Of a stretch of 8,745 bases of DNA, positions 1 to 6,855 are shown in pieces. Position 1 is the first letter of the stretch; each line of letters opens with the position of its first letter. The DNA is from Rhodobiaceae bacterium UBA7378 (lineage in GTDB: Bacteria > Pseudomonadota > Alphaproteobacteria > RS24), in assembly GCA_002469805.1 (NCBI GenBank), contig DKNW01000025.1, forward strand, positions 1 through 8,745, read 5' to 3'. The notes below the pieces were generated by a model. The model worked only from the letters and a program-made list of their open reading frames with translations, did not search any database and was not told the origin of the DNA. Position numbers and translations under genes: made by a program.

Positions 1-2168
1 GCGCCAGTATAGGTAGCAGGGTTAGAGCGCGGTGTGCGCCCGATCGGTGACTGGTCAATATCGATGACTTTATCCAGCAAGTGCAGTCCTTCGATCGTGT
101 CGTGTTCGGCTGGTGTCGCGCGCGCATTGTTCAGTTTGCGTGCCAGTGACTTGTACAGCGTGTCGATCAGCAGGGTGGATTTGCCGCCACCAGACACACC
201 GGTCACACAGGTAAAGGTGCCCAGCGGAATTTCCGCGTCGACATTTTTGAGGTTATTGCCGCGCGCGTTTTTCACCGTGATGCAGCGATTCGCTTGAGTG
301 GGGCGACGCTTTTGCGGAACTGGCACTTGCATTGTGCCGGCTAGATATTGGCCTGTCAGGCTTTTTTTGTTGGAAATAATCTTTGCCGGTGCGCCTTGCG
401 CGATGACATTACCGCCATGCACACCAGCACCCGGCCCGATATCGACCACATGATCTGCCGCCATGATTGCTTCTTCGTCATGCTCGACAACAACAACCGT
501 GTTTCCAAGATCACGCAGGCGCACAAGCGTATCCAGTAAACGTGTATTATCGCGCTGGTGCAGGCCTATTGACGGCTCGTCCAACACATAGAGAACGCCG
601 GTCAAGCCAGAGCCGATCTGCGAGGCGAGACGGATGCGCTGGCTCTCGCCGCCCGATAATGTGCCAGAGTTGCGCGACAGGGTGAGGTACTCAAGACCCA
701 CATCGTTCAGGAATTTCAGCCGCTCGCGGATCTCTTTCAAAATCCTGACCGCGATCTGCTTCTGCTTGCTGGTTAGCTGTTTTTCGAGATCTTTAAACCA
801 TTGCTCGGCGGTGCGAATGGATTGCTGTACCACTTGCCCGATATGTAGCCCCCCCAGCTTAACCGCTAGTGCTTCCGGCTTCAGTCGGTATCCGCCGCAT
901 GTCTCGCAACTGGTGATCGACTGGTATTTTTCTATTTCCTCGCGCGCCCAACTGCTATCGGTTTCGCGGTAGCGGCGCTCCAGATTGGGAATGACCCCTT
1001 CAAACGCCTTGCGCGTTTTGTAGCTTCTGAGCCCATCATCATACTGGAACGTAATGACTTCATCACCGGAGCCAAACAGAATTACATGACGGGCGTTTTC
1101 CGGCAGGTCGTTCCATGGCGACGACATTTTGAAATCATAGTGCTTGGCAAGAGCTTCCAGCGTTTGGGTGTAATAAGGAGACGTGCTGCGCGACCACGGC
1201 GCAATGGCTCCTTTATAGAGCGTAAGCCCGCCGTCGGGTACTACGGCAATCGGGTCGATAAAAAACTGGGTGCCGAGGCCGTCACAGGACGGGCAAGCGC
1301 CAAAGGGGTTATTAAAGGAAAACAGGCGCGGTTCTATCTCATCAATTGTAAATCCGGAGACAGGGCAGGCAAAACGCGCTGAGAATATCAGACGCTCAGG
1401 GGTGTCATCTTCGGATGTTTTGTCAGCCATTTCCGCGACGGCAATACCATCAGTCAGTCCAAGTGCAACTTCGAGGCTGTCGGCAAGACGGTTTCCGAGA
1501 TCATCCTTAATGACGAGCCGATCGACGACGACGTCGATATCGTGCTTGAGCTTTTTATCGAGCATAGGCACTTCGGTTATTTCATAATACTCGCCATCGA
1601 CTTTGACGCGTTGAAAGCCGCGTTTTTGAAGCTCGGCGAAATCGCGCTTGTATTCACCCTTACGGCCACGCACAATTGGTGCCAGCAGGTAAAGTCGTGT
1701 GCCGGTATCCAAGGCCATCAGCCGGTCTACCATTTGGCTAACGGTCTGGCTTTCAATCGGCAGGCCGGTTGCGGGCGAATAAGGCACGCCAATACGTGCG
1801 AAAAGTAGGCGGAGATAATCATAAATCTCCGTGACTGTGCCAACGGTTGAGCGCGGATTGCGCGAGGTGGTTTTCTGTTCGATAGAGATTGCCGGTGAAA
1901 GACCGTCTATCTGGTCGACATCCGGCTTCTGCATCATTTCGAGAAACTGGCGCGCATAGGCTGACAGGCTTTCCACGTAACGCCGCTGCCCTTCTGCATA
2001 TATCGTGTCAAATGCCAGCGAGCTTTTCCCCGAGCCCGACAGCCCGGTGATAACGATTAACTCGTCCCTAGGCAGATCAAGTGATACGTTCTTCAGATTA
2101 TGCTCACGTGCGCCGACGATGCGAATTTTTCTTGCTTGCGGGATGTATTTTTTGCTGGAAGTTGGCAT
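1..2168 (-). CDS. uvrA: UvrA, excinuclease ABC subunit A (3' end cut off by window edge)
   Basis: UvrA is the ATPase that, with UvrB, finds bulky DNA lesions in nucleotide excision repair in the cytoplasm. The minus strand reads without a stop from ATG at 2168 for 722 codons to the left edge; the family is about 940-950 residues, so roughly 220 are missing. Visible parts: first Walker A GLSGSGKS (residues 42-49) followed by the family block QRRYVESLSAYARQF (61-75); first zinc module C268, S271, C292, C295, where S271 replaces the usual second Cys; a CETC pair at 421-424; ABC signature LSGGES (504-509); Walker B and LDEPSIGLHQRD (529-540); second Walker A GVSGGGKS (657-664). The second ABC signature and the C-terminal zinc finger lie outside the window. 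The start is firm: an in-frame TAA lies five codons upstream (2186-2184), and AGGA sits five bases before the ATG. It is transcribed divergently from ssb. Confidence 0.98.
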   Translation of the reverse strand, partial: MPTSSKKYIPQARKIRIVGAREHNLKNVSLDLPRDELIVITGLSGSGKSSLAFDTIYAEGQRRYVESLSAYARQFLEMMQKPDVDQIDGLSPAISIEQKTTSRNPRSTVGTVTEIYDYLRLLFARIGVPYSPATGLPIESQTVSQMVDRLMALDTGTRLYLLAPIVRGRKGEYKRDFAELQKRGFQRVKVDGEYYEITEVPMLDKKLKHDIDVVVDRLVIKDDLGNRLADSLEVALGLTDGIAVAEMADKTSEDDTPERLIFSARFACPVSGFTIDEIEPRLFSFNNPFGACPSCDGLGTQFFIDPIAVVPDGGLTLYKGAIAPWSRSTSPYYTQTLEALAKHYDFKMSSPWNDLPENARHVILFGSGDEVITFQYDDGLRSYKTRKAFEGVIPNLERRYRETDSSWAREEIEKYQSITSCETCGGYRLKPEALAVKLGGLHIGQVVQQSIRTAEQWFKDLEKQLTSKQKQIAVRILKEIRERLKFLNDVGLEYLTLSRNSGTLSGGESQRIRLASQIGSGLTGVLYVLDEPSIGLHQRDNTRLLDTLVRLRDLGNTVVVVEHDEEAIMAADHVVDIGPGAGVHGGNVIAQGAPAKIISNKKSLTGQYLAGTMQVPVPQKRRPTQANRCITVKNARGNNLKNVDAEIPLGTFTCVTGVSGGGKSTLLIDTLYKSLARKLNNARATPAEHDTIEGLHLLDKVIDIDQSPIGRTPRSNPATYTG

Positions 2169-2171
2169 GGG

Positions 2172-2186
2172 GTTCCTGTCTCGTTA
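2172..2186 (+). promoter_or_regulatory. Possible LexA (SOS) box, alphaproteobacterial type, one mismatch
   Basis: The sequence reads GTTC, seven bases, then GTTA. The alphaproteobacterial LexA operator is the direct repeat GTTC-N7-GTTC, so seven of eight specified bases match. It lies directly upstream of the uvrA start codon and covers its ribosome binding site (AGGA on the minus strand). Repressor bound there could block uvrA expression. The position is unusually close to the start codon, and the second half-site is imperfect, so a chance match is quite possible. No other GTTC or GAAC word occurs in the intergenic region. Confidence 0.3.
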
Positions 2187-2238
2187 CCCCTAACTTAGCC
2201 CTGAAAACGCGTCTGTCCAAACGACGAGCGCATTTTAT

Positions 2239-2267
2239 TTGAAAGCGAGCCAATGCAGCCGAATATT
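2239..2267 (+). promoter_or_regulatory. Candidate sigma70-type promoter for ssb
   Basis: TTGAAA (2239-2244, five of six to TTGACA) is followed after 17 bases by AATATT (2262-2267, four of six to TATAAT). Transcription would begin near 2274, giving a leader of about 80 bases before ssb. A weaker alternative -35, TTGAGT at 2299-2304, lacks a good -10 at proper spacing. The call rests on consensus matching only. Confidence 0.35.
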
Positions 2268-2343
2268 TGTCCACAGCTTACCCGTAAATCGGGGAATCTT
2301 GAGTATGTGAAACACTATGGGTCGGATAGTCTAGCGCAATAAC

Positions 2344-2350
2344 AAGGAGA
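2344..2350 (+). promoter_or_regulatory. Ribosome binding site of ssb
   Basis: AAGGAGA lies six bases upstream of the ssb ATG. This is a near-ideal Shine-Dalgarno sequence and fixes the start codon. It is also the model for the internal site seen in the isomerase gene at 6401. Confidence 0.85.
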
Positions 2351-2356
2351 CGAATC

Positions 2357-2806
2357 ATGGCAGGAAGCGTGAACAAAGTCATTTTGGTAGGGAACCTTGG
2401 CGCCGATCCGGATGTCAAGAGTACTAAAGACGGTCGCCCGGTGGTTAATTTGAGTGTTGCAACCAGCGAAAGCTGGCGGGACAAAAACTCTGGCGAGCGT
2501 CGTGAAAAGACCGAATGGCATCGCGTGGTTTTGTTTTCCGAAGGGTTGTGCCGCATCGCTGAGCAATATCTGAAAAAAGGTTCGAAGGTCTATGTTGAGG
2601 GCCAGCTTCAGACCCGCAAATGGCAAGATGACAACGGAAATGACAGGTATTCGACAGAGGTTGTATTGCAGAATTTCGGCGGCACGCTGACCATGCTGGA
2701 TAGCCGCAATTCTGGTGGTGGTTTCGAAGCTGTTGGCGGCGATTCGGGTGGCCCTGCACTAGCGCAGTCCGGCGGTTCGGGCATTGATGATGAAATCCCA
2801 TTTTAA
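2357..2806 (+). CDS. ssb: Single-stranded DNA-binding protein
   Basis: SSB coats single-stranded DNA during replication, recombination and repair and recruits partner proteins through its acidic tail. The 149-residue product starts with the family block NKVILVGNLGADP and has the OB fold over about residues 1-113. The DNA-stacking aromatics known from E. coli SSB are present: W40, W54, F60 and W89 (the equivalent of E. coli W88). TEWHRVVLF (52-60) and EGQLQTRKW (81-89) are diagnostic. A short Gly/Ser-rich linker (about 117-142) leads to the conserved tail DDEIPF (144-149), the docking site for SSB partners. The linker is short compared with E. coli SSB (about 178 residues overall). It lies divergent to uvrA and 133 bases upstream of gyrA. 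Confidence 0.98.
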   Translation: MAGSVNKVILVGNLGADPDVKSTKDGRPVVNLSVATSESWRDKNSGERREKTEWHRVVLFSEGLCRIAEQYLKKGSKVYVEGQLQTRKWQDDNGNDRYSTEVVLQNFGGTLTMLDSRNSGGGFEAVGGDSGGPALAQSGGSGIDDEIPF

Positions 2807-2939
2807 GTCGAATAACGCAACATTATCAATCTCATACAGCCTGCTGATATAGTCGGGTTTTAGTGTTCATTATACGGAAATTATGGTAGTTTTTAAGGCT
2901 ATGTAGACGCACGTTTGTGCCGCAACCGAAAGAGCTAAC
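2807..2939 (+). promoter_or_regulatory. ssb-gyrA intergenic region, probable gyrA promoter
   Basis: This AT-rich gap of 133 bases probably holds the gyrA promoter. The best -10 match is TATAGT at 2848-2853 (five of six), with TTATCA at 2823-2828 as a possible -35 at a long 19-base spacing. A second -10-like word is TATGGT (2882-2887), without a fair -35. A weak imperfect hairpin (2840-2857, CCTG against CGGG with a T-G pair) followed by TTTT could attenuate ssb transcripts but is too poor to call a terminator. Whether gyrA has its own promoter or is also read from ssb cannot be decided here. Confidence 0.3.
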
Positions 2940-5810
2940 TTGAGCGATAATAACGACGATAATACGCCTGTTGAGACAGATATTGCGGTACCCGAAGACG
3001 GTGATGAAAGTGGCAAAGCACCACCTGCAACGCCGCCTGGTTCTGCTACCCCGGGTGGTCCCGGCGATGATGATGGCGGCGATATCAGCCCGGTAAGTAT
3101 CGAAGAAGAGATGCGTACCTCGTACCTCGATTACGCCATGAGCGTGATTGTGTCACGCGCGCTGCCTGATGTGCGCGACGGTTTGAAGCCGGTGCATCGG
3201 CGTATTTTACATTCGATGAACGAAAATGGATATGACTACAATAAGCCGTATCGGAAATCGGCGCGCGTTGTAGGTGATGTCATCGGTAAATATCACCCGC
3301 ATGGCGATCAGTCGATATATGATGCATTGGTACGCATGGCGCAGGACTTTTCGATGCGCTTGCCACTACTGGACGGGCAGGGCAATTTTGGCTCGGTCGA
3401 TGGCGACCCGCCTGCCGCCATGCGGTATACCGAAGTGCGTATGGCAAAGCCAGCACATGCATTGCTCGACGATATCGACAAAGACACGGTCGATTTTCAG
3501 GATAATTACGACAATTCCGAGCGTGAGCCCGTTGTGCTACCAGCGCGGTTCCCGAATTTGCTGGTGAACGGGGCCAATGGCATTGCTGTAGGCATGGCGA
3601 CCAATGTGCCGCCACATAATCTGGGCGAGGTAGTTGACGGCTGTCTGGCACTGATCGACGATGCCGAATTGTCTGACGCTGCGCTGTTGGAGATTGTGCC
3701 GGGACCAGATTTCCCAACCGGCGGGCTAATACTTGGTGCTGTGGGCGCGCGATCTGCGGTTATGACCGGTCGCGGTTCGATTGTTATGCGCGGCCTTGTC
3801 ACCATTGAGGCTAACAAAAAAGACCGAGAAGCCATCATCATCCACGAAATTCCCTATCAGGTAAATAAAGCCTCGATGATTGAAAAAATTGCCGAGTTAG
3901 TGCGGGAAAAAACCATTGAAGGCATTTCGGATCTGCGCGACGAATCTGACAGAGATGGCATGCGGGTTGTGATTGAGCTGAAGCGCGATGCCGTATCGGA
4001 CGTTGTGCTGAACCAGCTATATCGGTATTCACAGCTGCAGACATCATTCGGTGCCAATATGCTGGCCTTGAACGGTGGCCGCCCGCAGCTGATGAACTTG
4101 CGCGAGATGCTGACCGCGTTTATTGCGTTCCGCGAAGAAGTTGTCACCCGCCGTTCCAAGTTTGAACTGAACAAGGCCCGCGATCGCGCCCATGTGCTTG
4201 TCGGGCTGGCGATTGCGGTAACGAATATTGATGAAGTTATTGCGCTGATCCGTAAGGCTCCATCGCCTGCTGATGCGCGTGTCCAGTTGATGGCGCGCGA
4301 GTGGCCGGCGGCCGACGTTGCAGATCTTGTGGCGCTGATTGATGACCCGCTGCATAAGGTGAACGCGGATGGCTCTTATCGGCTTAGCGAAACGCAGGCG
4401 CGGGCAATTCTTGAACTGCGTTTACAACGCTTGACGGCGATGGGGCGCGATGAAATTGGCGATGAACTGAAGCAACTGGGCGCGCAGATTTCGGACTTGC
4501 TTGATATTTTGCGTAGCCGTGCGCGCGTGATGGATATCATCAGGGGCGAGTTGGTCGCAACGCGCGCCGAGTTTGCTACCCCACGCCGTTCCGAGTTCAT
4601 TGAGCATGATGGCGAAGTCGACGATGAGGCGCTTATTCCGCAGGAAGACATGGTGGTGACCGTGTCGCATGCCGGATATATCAAGCGTGTGCCGTTATCA
4701 ACCTACCGAGCGCAACGCCGAGGGGGCAAAGGGCGCGCAGGTATGGCGACCAAGGATGAGGATTTCGTTACCCGCATTTTTGTCGCCAATACGCATCAGC
4801 CCGTGCTGTTTTTCTCGACAACGGGTATGGTTTATAAAATGAAGGTCTGGAAACTACCATTGGGTAGCCCGCAATCGCGCGGTAAGGCTTTGGTAAACCT
4901 GCTACCGCTTGATGCGGGAGAAGGCATTGCCGATATTATGGCGTTGCCGGCTGACGAAACGCAATGGTCCGAGCTTAATGCCATTTTCGCCACGAGTTTC
5001 GGCAATGTGCGACGCAATGAGCTGTCGGATTTTGTGCAGGTAAACCGTGGCGGCAAGATTGCGATGAAGCCCGACGAAGGCGAACGCATTATCGGTGTTG
5101 AAACCTGCGGGCATCATGATGACATTCTGTTAACAACGTCAGACGGGCGCGCAATCCGCTTTCCTGTCGATGCGGTTCGGGTGTTTCGGAGCCGTAATTC
5201 CACAGGCGTGCGCGGTATTAAGTTGGCCGAGGGTGCTGAGGTAATCTCGCTCGCTATTCTGCGTCACAGCGATGCGACGCCGGGCGAGCGTAACACATAT
5301 TTGCGCCAAGCCGCCGCGATACGCCGAGCGGTGTCTGATGACAATGAGGTTGAGGTCGAAGACGTGGCGCTTGACGATGAGGAGGGTGATGAAACAACGT
5401 CGCTCTCTGCCGAACGTTATGCCGAACTGGGCGCTGCCGAGCAGTTTATTCTGACAATCAGTGCCAATGGCTTTGGCAAGCGGTCGTCAGCCTTTGAATA
5501 TCGTGTGTCCGGACGGGGCGGCAAAGGCATCATTGCCATGACGCTTACCGAGCGCAATGGAGACCTGCTTGCAGCATTTCCCGTTGAAGAAAGCGATCAA
5601 GTTATGTTGGTATCGGATAATGGTACATTGATCCGGTGCCCAGTTGACGATGTGCGTATTGCCGGGCGCAATACGCAAGGCGTGACAATATTCAAGACGG
5701 ATGATGGCGCTACTGTGGTTTCGGTGGCGCGGTTGGGTGAAGCCAGCGATGACGAAGACGCTGAGGGTGATGATCAACCAGCGACAGATCAAGAGGCAGG
5801 AGACGAGTAA
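2940..5810 (+). CDS. gyrA: DNA gyrase subunit A
   Basis: GyrA is the DNA-cleaving and wrapping subunit of gyrase, which works with GyrB to introduce negative supercoils. The 956-residue product begins at TTG: an in-frame TAG lies at 2904, no ATG or GTG comes between, and GAAAGAG (2928-2934) is a modest ribosome site. The next in-frame ATG (M58) would cut into the conserved EEEMRTSYLDYAMSV start, so TTG is preferred. Residues 1-50 form an acidic, Pro/Gly-rich extension. The winged-helix/tower core follows, with catalytic R162-Y163 in AAMRYTEVR. The quinolone pocket reads HPHGDQSIYD (119-128): D128 matches E. coli D87, but Q124 stands where E. coli has S83. The GyrA box QRRGGKG is at 592-598, starting the C-terminal beta-pinwheel; a degenerate copy, SGRGGKG, is at 857-863. 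An acidic insert (about 778-830) and an acidic tail (about 935-956) explain the length above E. coli's 875. Confidence 0.98.
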   Translation: MSDNNDDNTPVETDIAVPEDGDESGKAPPATPPGSATPGGPGDDDGGDISPVSIEEEMRTSYLDYAMSVIVSRALPDVRDGLKPVHRRILHSMNENGYDYNKPYRKSARVVGDVIGKYHPHGDQSIYDALVRMAQDFSMRLPLLDGQGNFGSVDGDPPAAMRYTEVRMAKPAHALLDDIDKDTVDFQDNYDNSEREPVVLPARFPNLLVNGANGIAVGMATNVPPHNLGEVVDGCLALIDDAELSDAALLEIVPGPDFPTGGLILGAVGARSAVMTGRGSIVMRGLVTIEANKKDREAIIIHEIPYQVNKASMIEKIAELVREKTIEGISDLRDESDRDGMRVVIELKRDAVSDVVLNQLYRYSQLQTSFGANMLALNGGRPQLMNLREMLTAFIAFREEVVTRRSKFELNKARDRAHVLVGLAIAVTNIDEVIALIRKAPSPADARVQLMAREWPAADVADLVALIDDPLHKVNADGSYRLSETQARAILELRLQRLTAMGRDEIGDELKQLGAQISDLLDILRSRARVMDIIRGELVATRAEFATPRRSEFIEHDGEVDDEALIPQEDMVVTVSHAGYIKRVPLSTYRAQRRGGKGRAGMATKDEDFVTRIFVANTHQPVLFFSTTGMVYKMKVWKLPLGSPQSRGKALVNLLPLDAGEGIADIMALPADETQWSELNAIFATSFGNVRRNELSDFVQVNRGGKIAMKPDEGERIIGVETCGHHDDILLTTSDGRAIRFPVDAVRVFRSRNSTGVRGIKLAEGAEVISLAILRHSDATPGERNTYLRQAAAIRRAVSDDNEVEVEDVALDDEEGDETTSLSAERYAELGAAEQFILTISANGFGKRSSAFEYRVSGRGGKGIIAMTLTERNGDLLAAFPVEESDQVMLVSDNGTLIRCPVDDVRIAGRNTQGVTIFKTDDGATVVSVARLGEASDDEDAEGDDQPATDQEAGDE

Positions 5811-6302
5811 ATGGCACGCGTAGGACTTTATCCCGGCAGTTTTGATCCGATTACCGTCGGCCATATTGATATCATCCAGCGGGCTTTGACTATTGTTGAC
5901 CATCTGGTAGTTGCCATTGGCAAAAGCGCAACCAAATCGCCGCTATTTAAGTTGGAAGAGCGGCTTGCCATGATCGAAGAAGAAATTGGCCCCATGGCGG
6001 CGGCGCGCAGTGTGCGCCTCGATGTGACCAGCTTTGATAGCTTGCTTGTTGATGCCGCGCGCCAACACGATGCGCGTATTATTATTCGCGGTTTGCGCAC
6101 GGCCGCCGACTTCGAATATGAAGCCCAGATGACGGCAATGAACCGTACTATGGCACCGGAAATCGAAACGGTTTTCTTGCCAGCATCGCCAGAGGTTGGC
6201 TTTGTATCTTCCACGCTTGTCCGACAGATTGCGGGCATGGGCGGGTCGGTTGAAAAATTCGTGCCGACCTCGGTTTTAAATAAAATTATTGCATTAAAAT
6301 AG
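5811..6302 (+). CDS. coaD: Phosphopantetheine adenylyltransferase
   Basis: CoaD transfers AMP from ATP to 4'-phosphopantetheine, giving dephospho-CoA, the next-to-last step of coenzyme A synthesis in the cytoplasm. The 163-residue length is normal for the family. The nucleotidyltransferase motif is complete: GSFDPITVGH (9-18) with the T/HxGH signature at T15-H18, then the basic RGLR block (R93-R96) and the EYEAQMTAMNR helix (102-112), and the C-terminal SSTLVR motif (133-138) that contacts ATP. Its ATG begins on the base after the gyrA stop codon, and its ribosome site AGGAG (5798-5802) lies inside the end of gyrA. Translation is therefore probably coupled to gyrA. No alternative start is needed. 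Confidence 0.98.
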   Translation: MARVGLYPGSFDPITVGHIDIIQRALTIVDHLVVAIGKSATKSPLFKLEERLAMIEEEIGPMAAARSVRLDVTSFDSLLVDAARQHDARIIIRGLRTAADFEYEAQMTAMNRTMAPEIETVFLPASPEVGFVSSTLVRQIAGMGGSVEKFVPTSVLNKIIALK

Positions 6303-6322
6303 ATATTTAACTGGAGTATATC

Positions 6323-6850
6323 ATGCGTCACTTTATATCCGCACTTTTCGCCATACTGGTTGTTTTTGGTTCGGTTTCCGCATGGGCTAACACCAATAGT
6401 AAGGAGACATTCATGTTGATGGAACTTAAAAGCGGGACAGTGAAAATTGCATTACGCGACGATCTCGCGCCGAACCACGTCGAACGGATTAAGCAGCTCA
6501 TAACCGAAAAATTTTATGACGGTGTGGTGTTCCACCGTGTGATTGACGGTTTTATGGCGCAGACCGGCGACCCAACTGGCACAGGCATGGGCGGGTCTGA
6601 TTACCCGGATCTGCGCGCCGAGTTTACCAGCGAACCATTCCAGCGGGGGACACTGGGTATGGCGCGTTCACAGCACCCTGATAGTGCGAATAGCCAGTTC
6701 TTTATCTGTTTTGAAGATGCGTCCTGGTTGAACGGGCAGTACACGGTATTTGGCGAAGTTGTCGAGGGCATGGAGCATATTGATGCGATCACGCGCGGCG
6801 AGCCACCTGCGGAGCCGGACCAAATAATTAGCCTCACACTTGCCGATTAA
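6323..6850 (+). CDS. Cyclophilin-type peptidyl-prolyl cis-trans isomerase with signal peptide
   Basis: Cyclophilins catalyse cis-trans isomerisation of X-Pro bonds and assist protein folding. The 175-residue frame starts at ATG after GGAG (6313-6316). Residues 1-22 look like a Sec signal peptide: MRH, a hydrophobic stretch FISALFAILVVFGSV, then SAWA with probable cleavage after A22; the product would be periplasmic. The catalytic domain covers about 32-175. By comparison with human cyclophilin A the active-site residues are R72 and F77-M78-Q80 in FHRVIDGFMAQTGDP, F127 in SQFFICF, and W135 in SWLNGQYTVFG. A strong internal ribosome site precedes M31 (ATG 6413), which would give a 145-residue form without the signal (see separate entry). 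It follows coaD by 20 bases and precedes queA by 5. Related bacteria often carry a periplasmic and a cytoplasmic copy side by side; only one is seen here, so no ppiA/ppiB symbol is assigned. Confidence 0.95.
   Translation: MRHFISALFAILVVFGSVSAWANTNSKETFMLMELKSGTVKIALRDDLAPNHVERIKQLITEKFYDGVVFHRVIDGFMAQTGDPTGTGMGGSDYPDLRAEFTSEPFQRGTLGMARSQHPDSANSQFFICFEDASWLNGQYTVFGEVVEGMEHIDAITRGEPPAEPDQIISLTLAD
6401..6415 (+). promoter_or_regulatory. Internal ribosome binding site and second ATG in the isomerase gene
   Basis: AAGGAGA (6401-6407) lies six bases after its core AAGGAG before an in-frame ATG at 6413-6415. It is stronger than the GGAG used by the upstream start and closely resembles the ssb site at 2344. 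Translation here would give a protein starting MLMELKSGTV, exactly where the cyclophilin fold begins and without the signal peptide. The codons also encode K27-E28-T29 of the longer form, so the match could be coincidence. Inference: one gene may make a periplasmic and a cytoplasmic isomerase. Confidence 0.5.
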
Positions 6851-6855
6851 AAAAT

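Larger units (their letters stand above)
2169..2356. promoter_or_regulatory. Divergent uvrA/ssb control region
   Basis: These 188 bases separate the two divergent start codons and must hold both promoters. No open reading frame or structured RNA is convincing here. For uvrA on the minus strand the best -10-like word is TAAAAT (plus-strand positions 2237-2232), but no good -35 lies 16-18 bases upstream of it. Candidate elements for ssb, a LexA-like repeat and a DnaA-box-like word are listed separately. A shared uvrA/ssb control region under SOS control is known in other bacteria; here it is inferred from layout. Confidence 0.6.

Noticed and set aside
651..661. Second UvrA Walker A reading GVSGGGKS instead of GVSGSGKS as a defective site
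   Set aside because: The essential GKS is intact, and I recall Gly at this position as common in alphaproteobacterial UvrA. The stated bounds are protein residues, not bases; the bases are about 177-200 on the minus strand.
634..972. Open frame on the plus strand inside uvrA, with several similar ones between 34 and 2193
   Set aside because: The minus-strand frame encodes continuous UvrA with all its motifs; the plus-strand frames are antisense shadows with no recognisable domains.
2299..2329. TTGAGT with GGATAG as the ssb promoter
   Set aside because: The spacing is 19 bases and the -10 match is poor; TTGAAA-17-AATATT upstream fits better.
2840..2861. Hairpin plus TTTT after ssb as a rho-independent terminator
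   Set aside because: The stem is only four pairs with a T-G pair and a mismatch next to it, and the T-run is only four bases.
3280..3717. Antisense open frame of 145 residues within gyrA
   Set aside because: It lies opposite the strongly conserved GyrA core, has biased composition and no recognisable family.
5487..5903. Minus-strand open frame spanning the gyrA-coaD junction
   Set aside because: Both plus-strand genes are clearly real here, and the antisense product resembles no known family.
5828..6331. Minus-strand open frame covering nearly all of coaD
   Set aside because: CoaD motifs on the plus strand are complete; the antisense frame is explained by codon bias.
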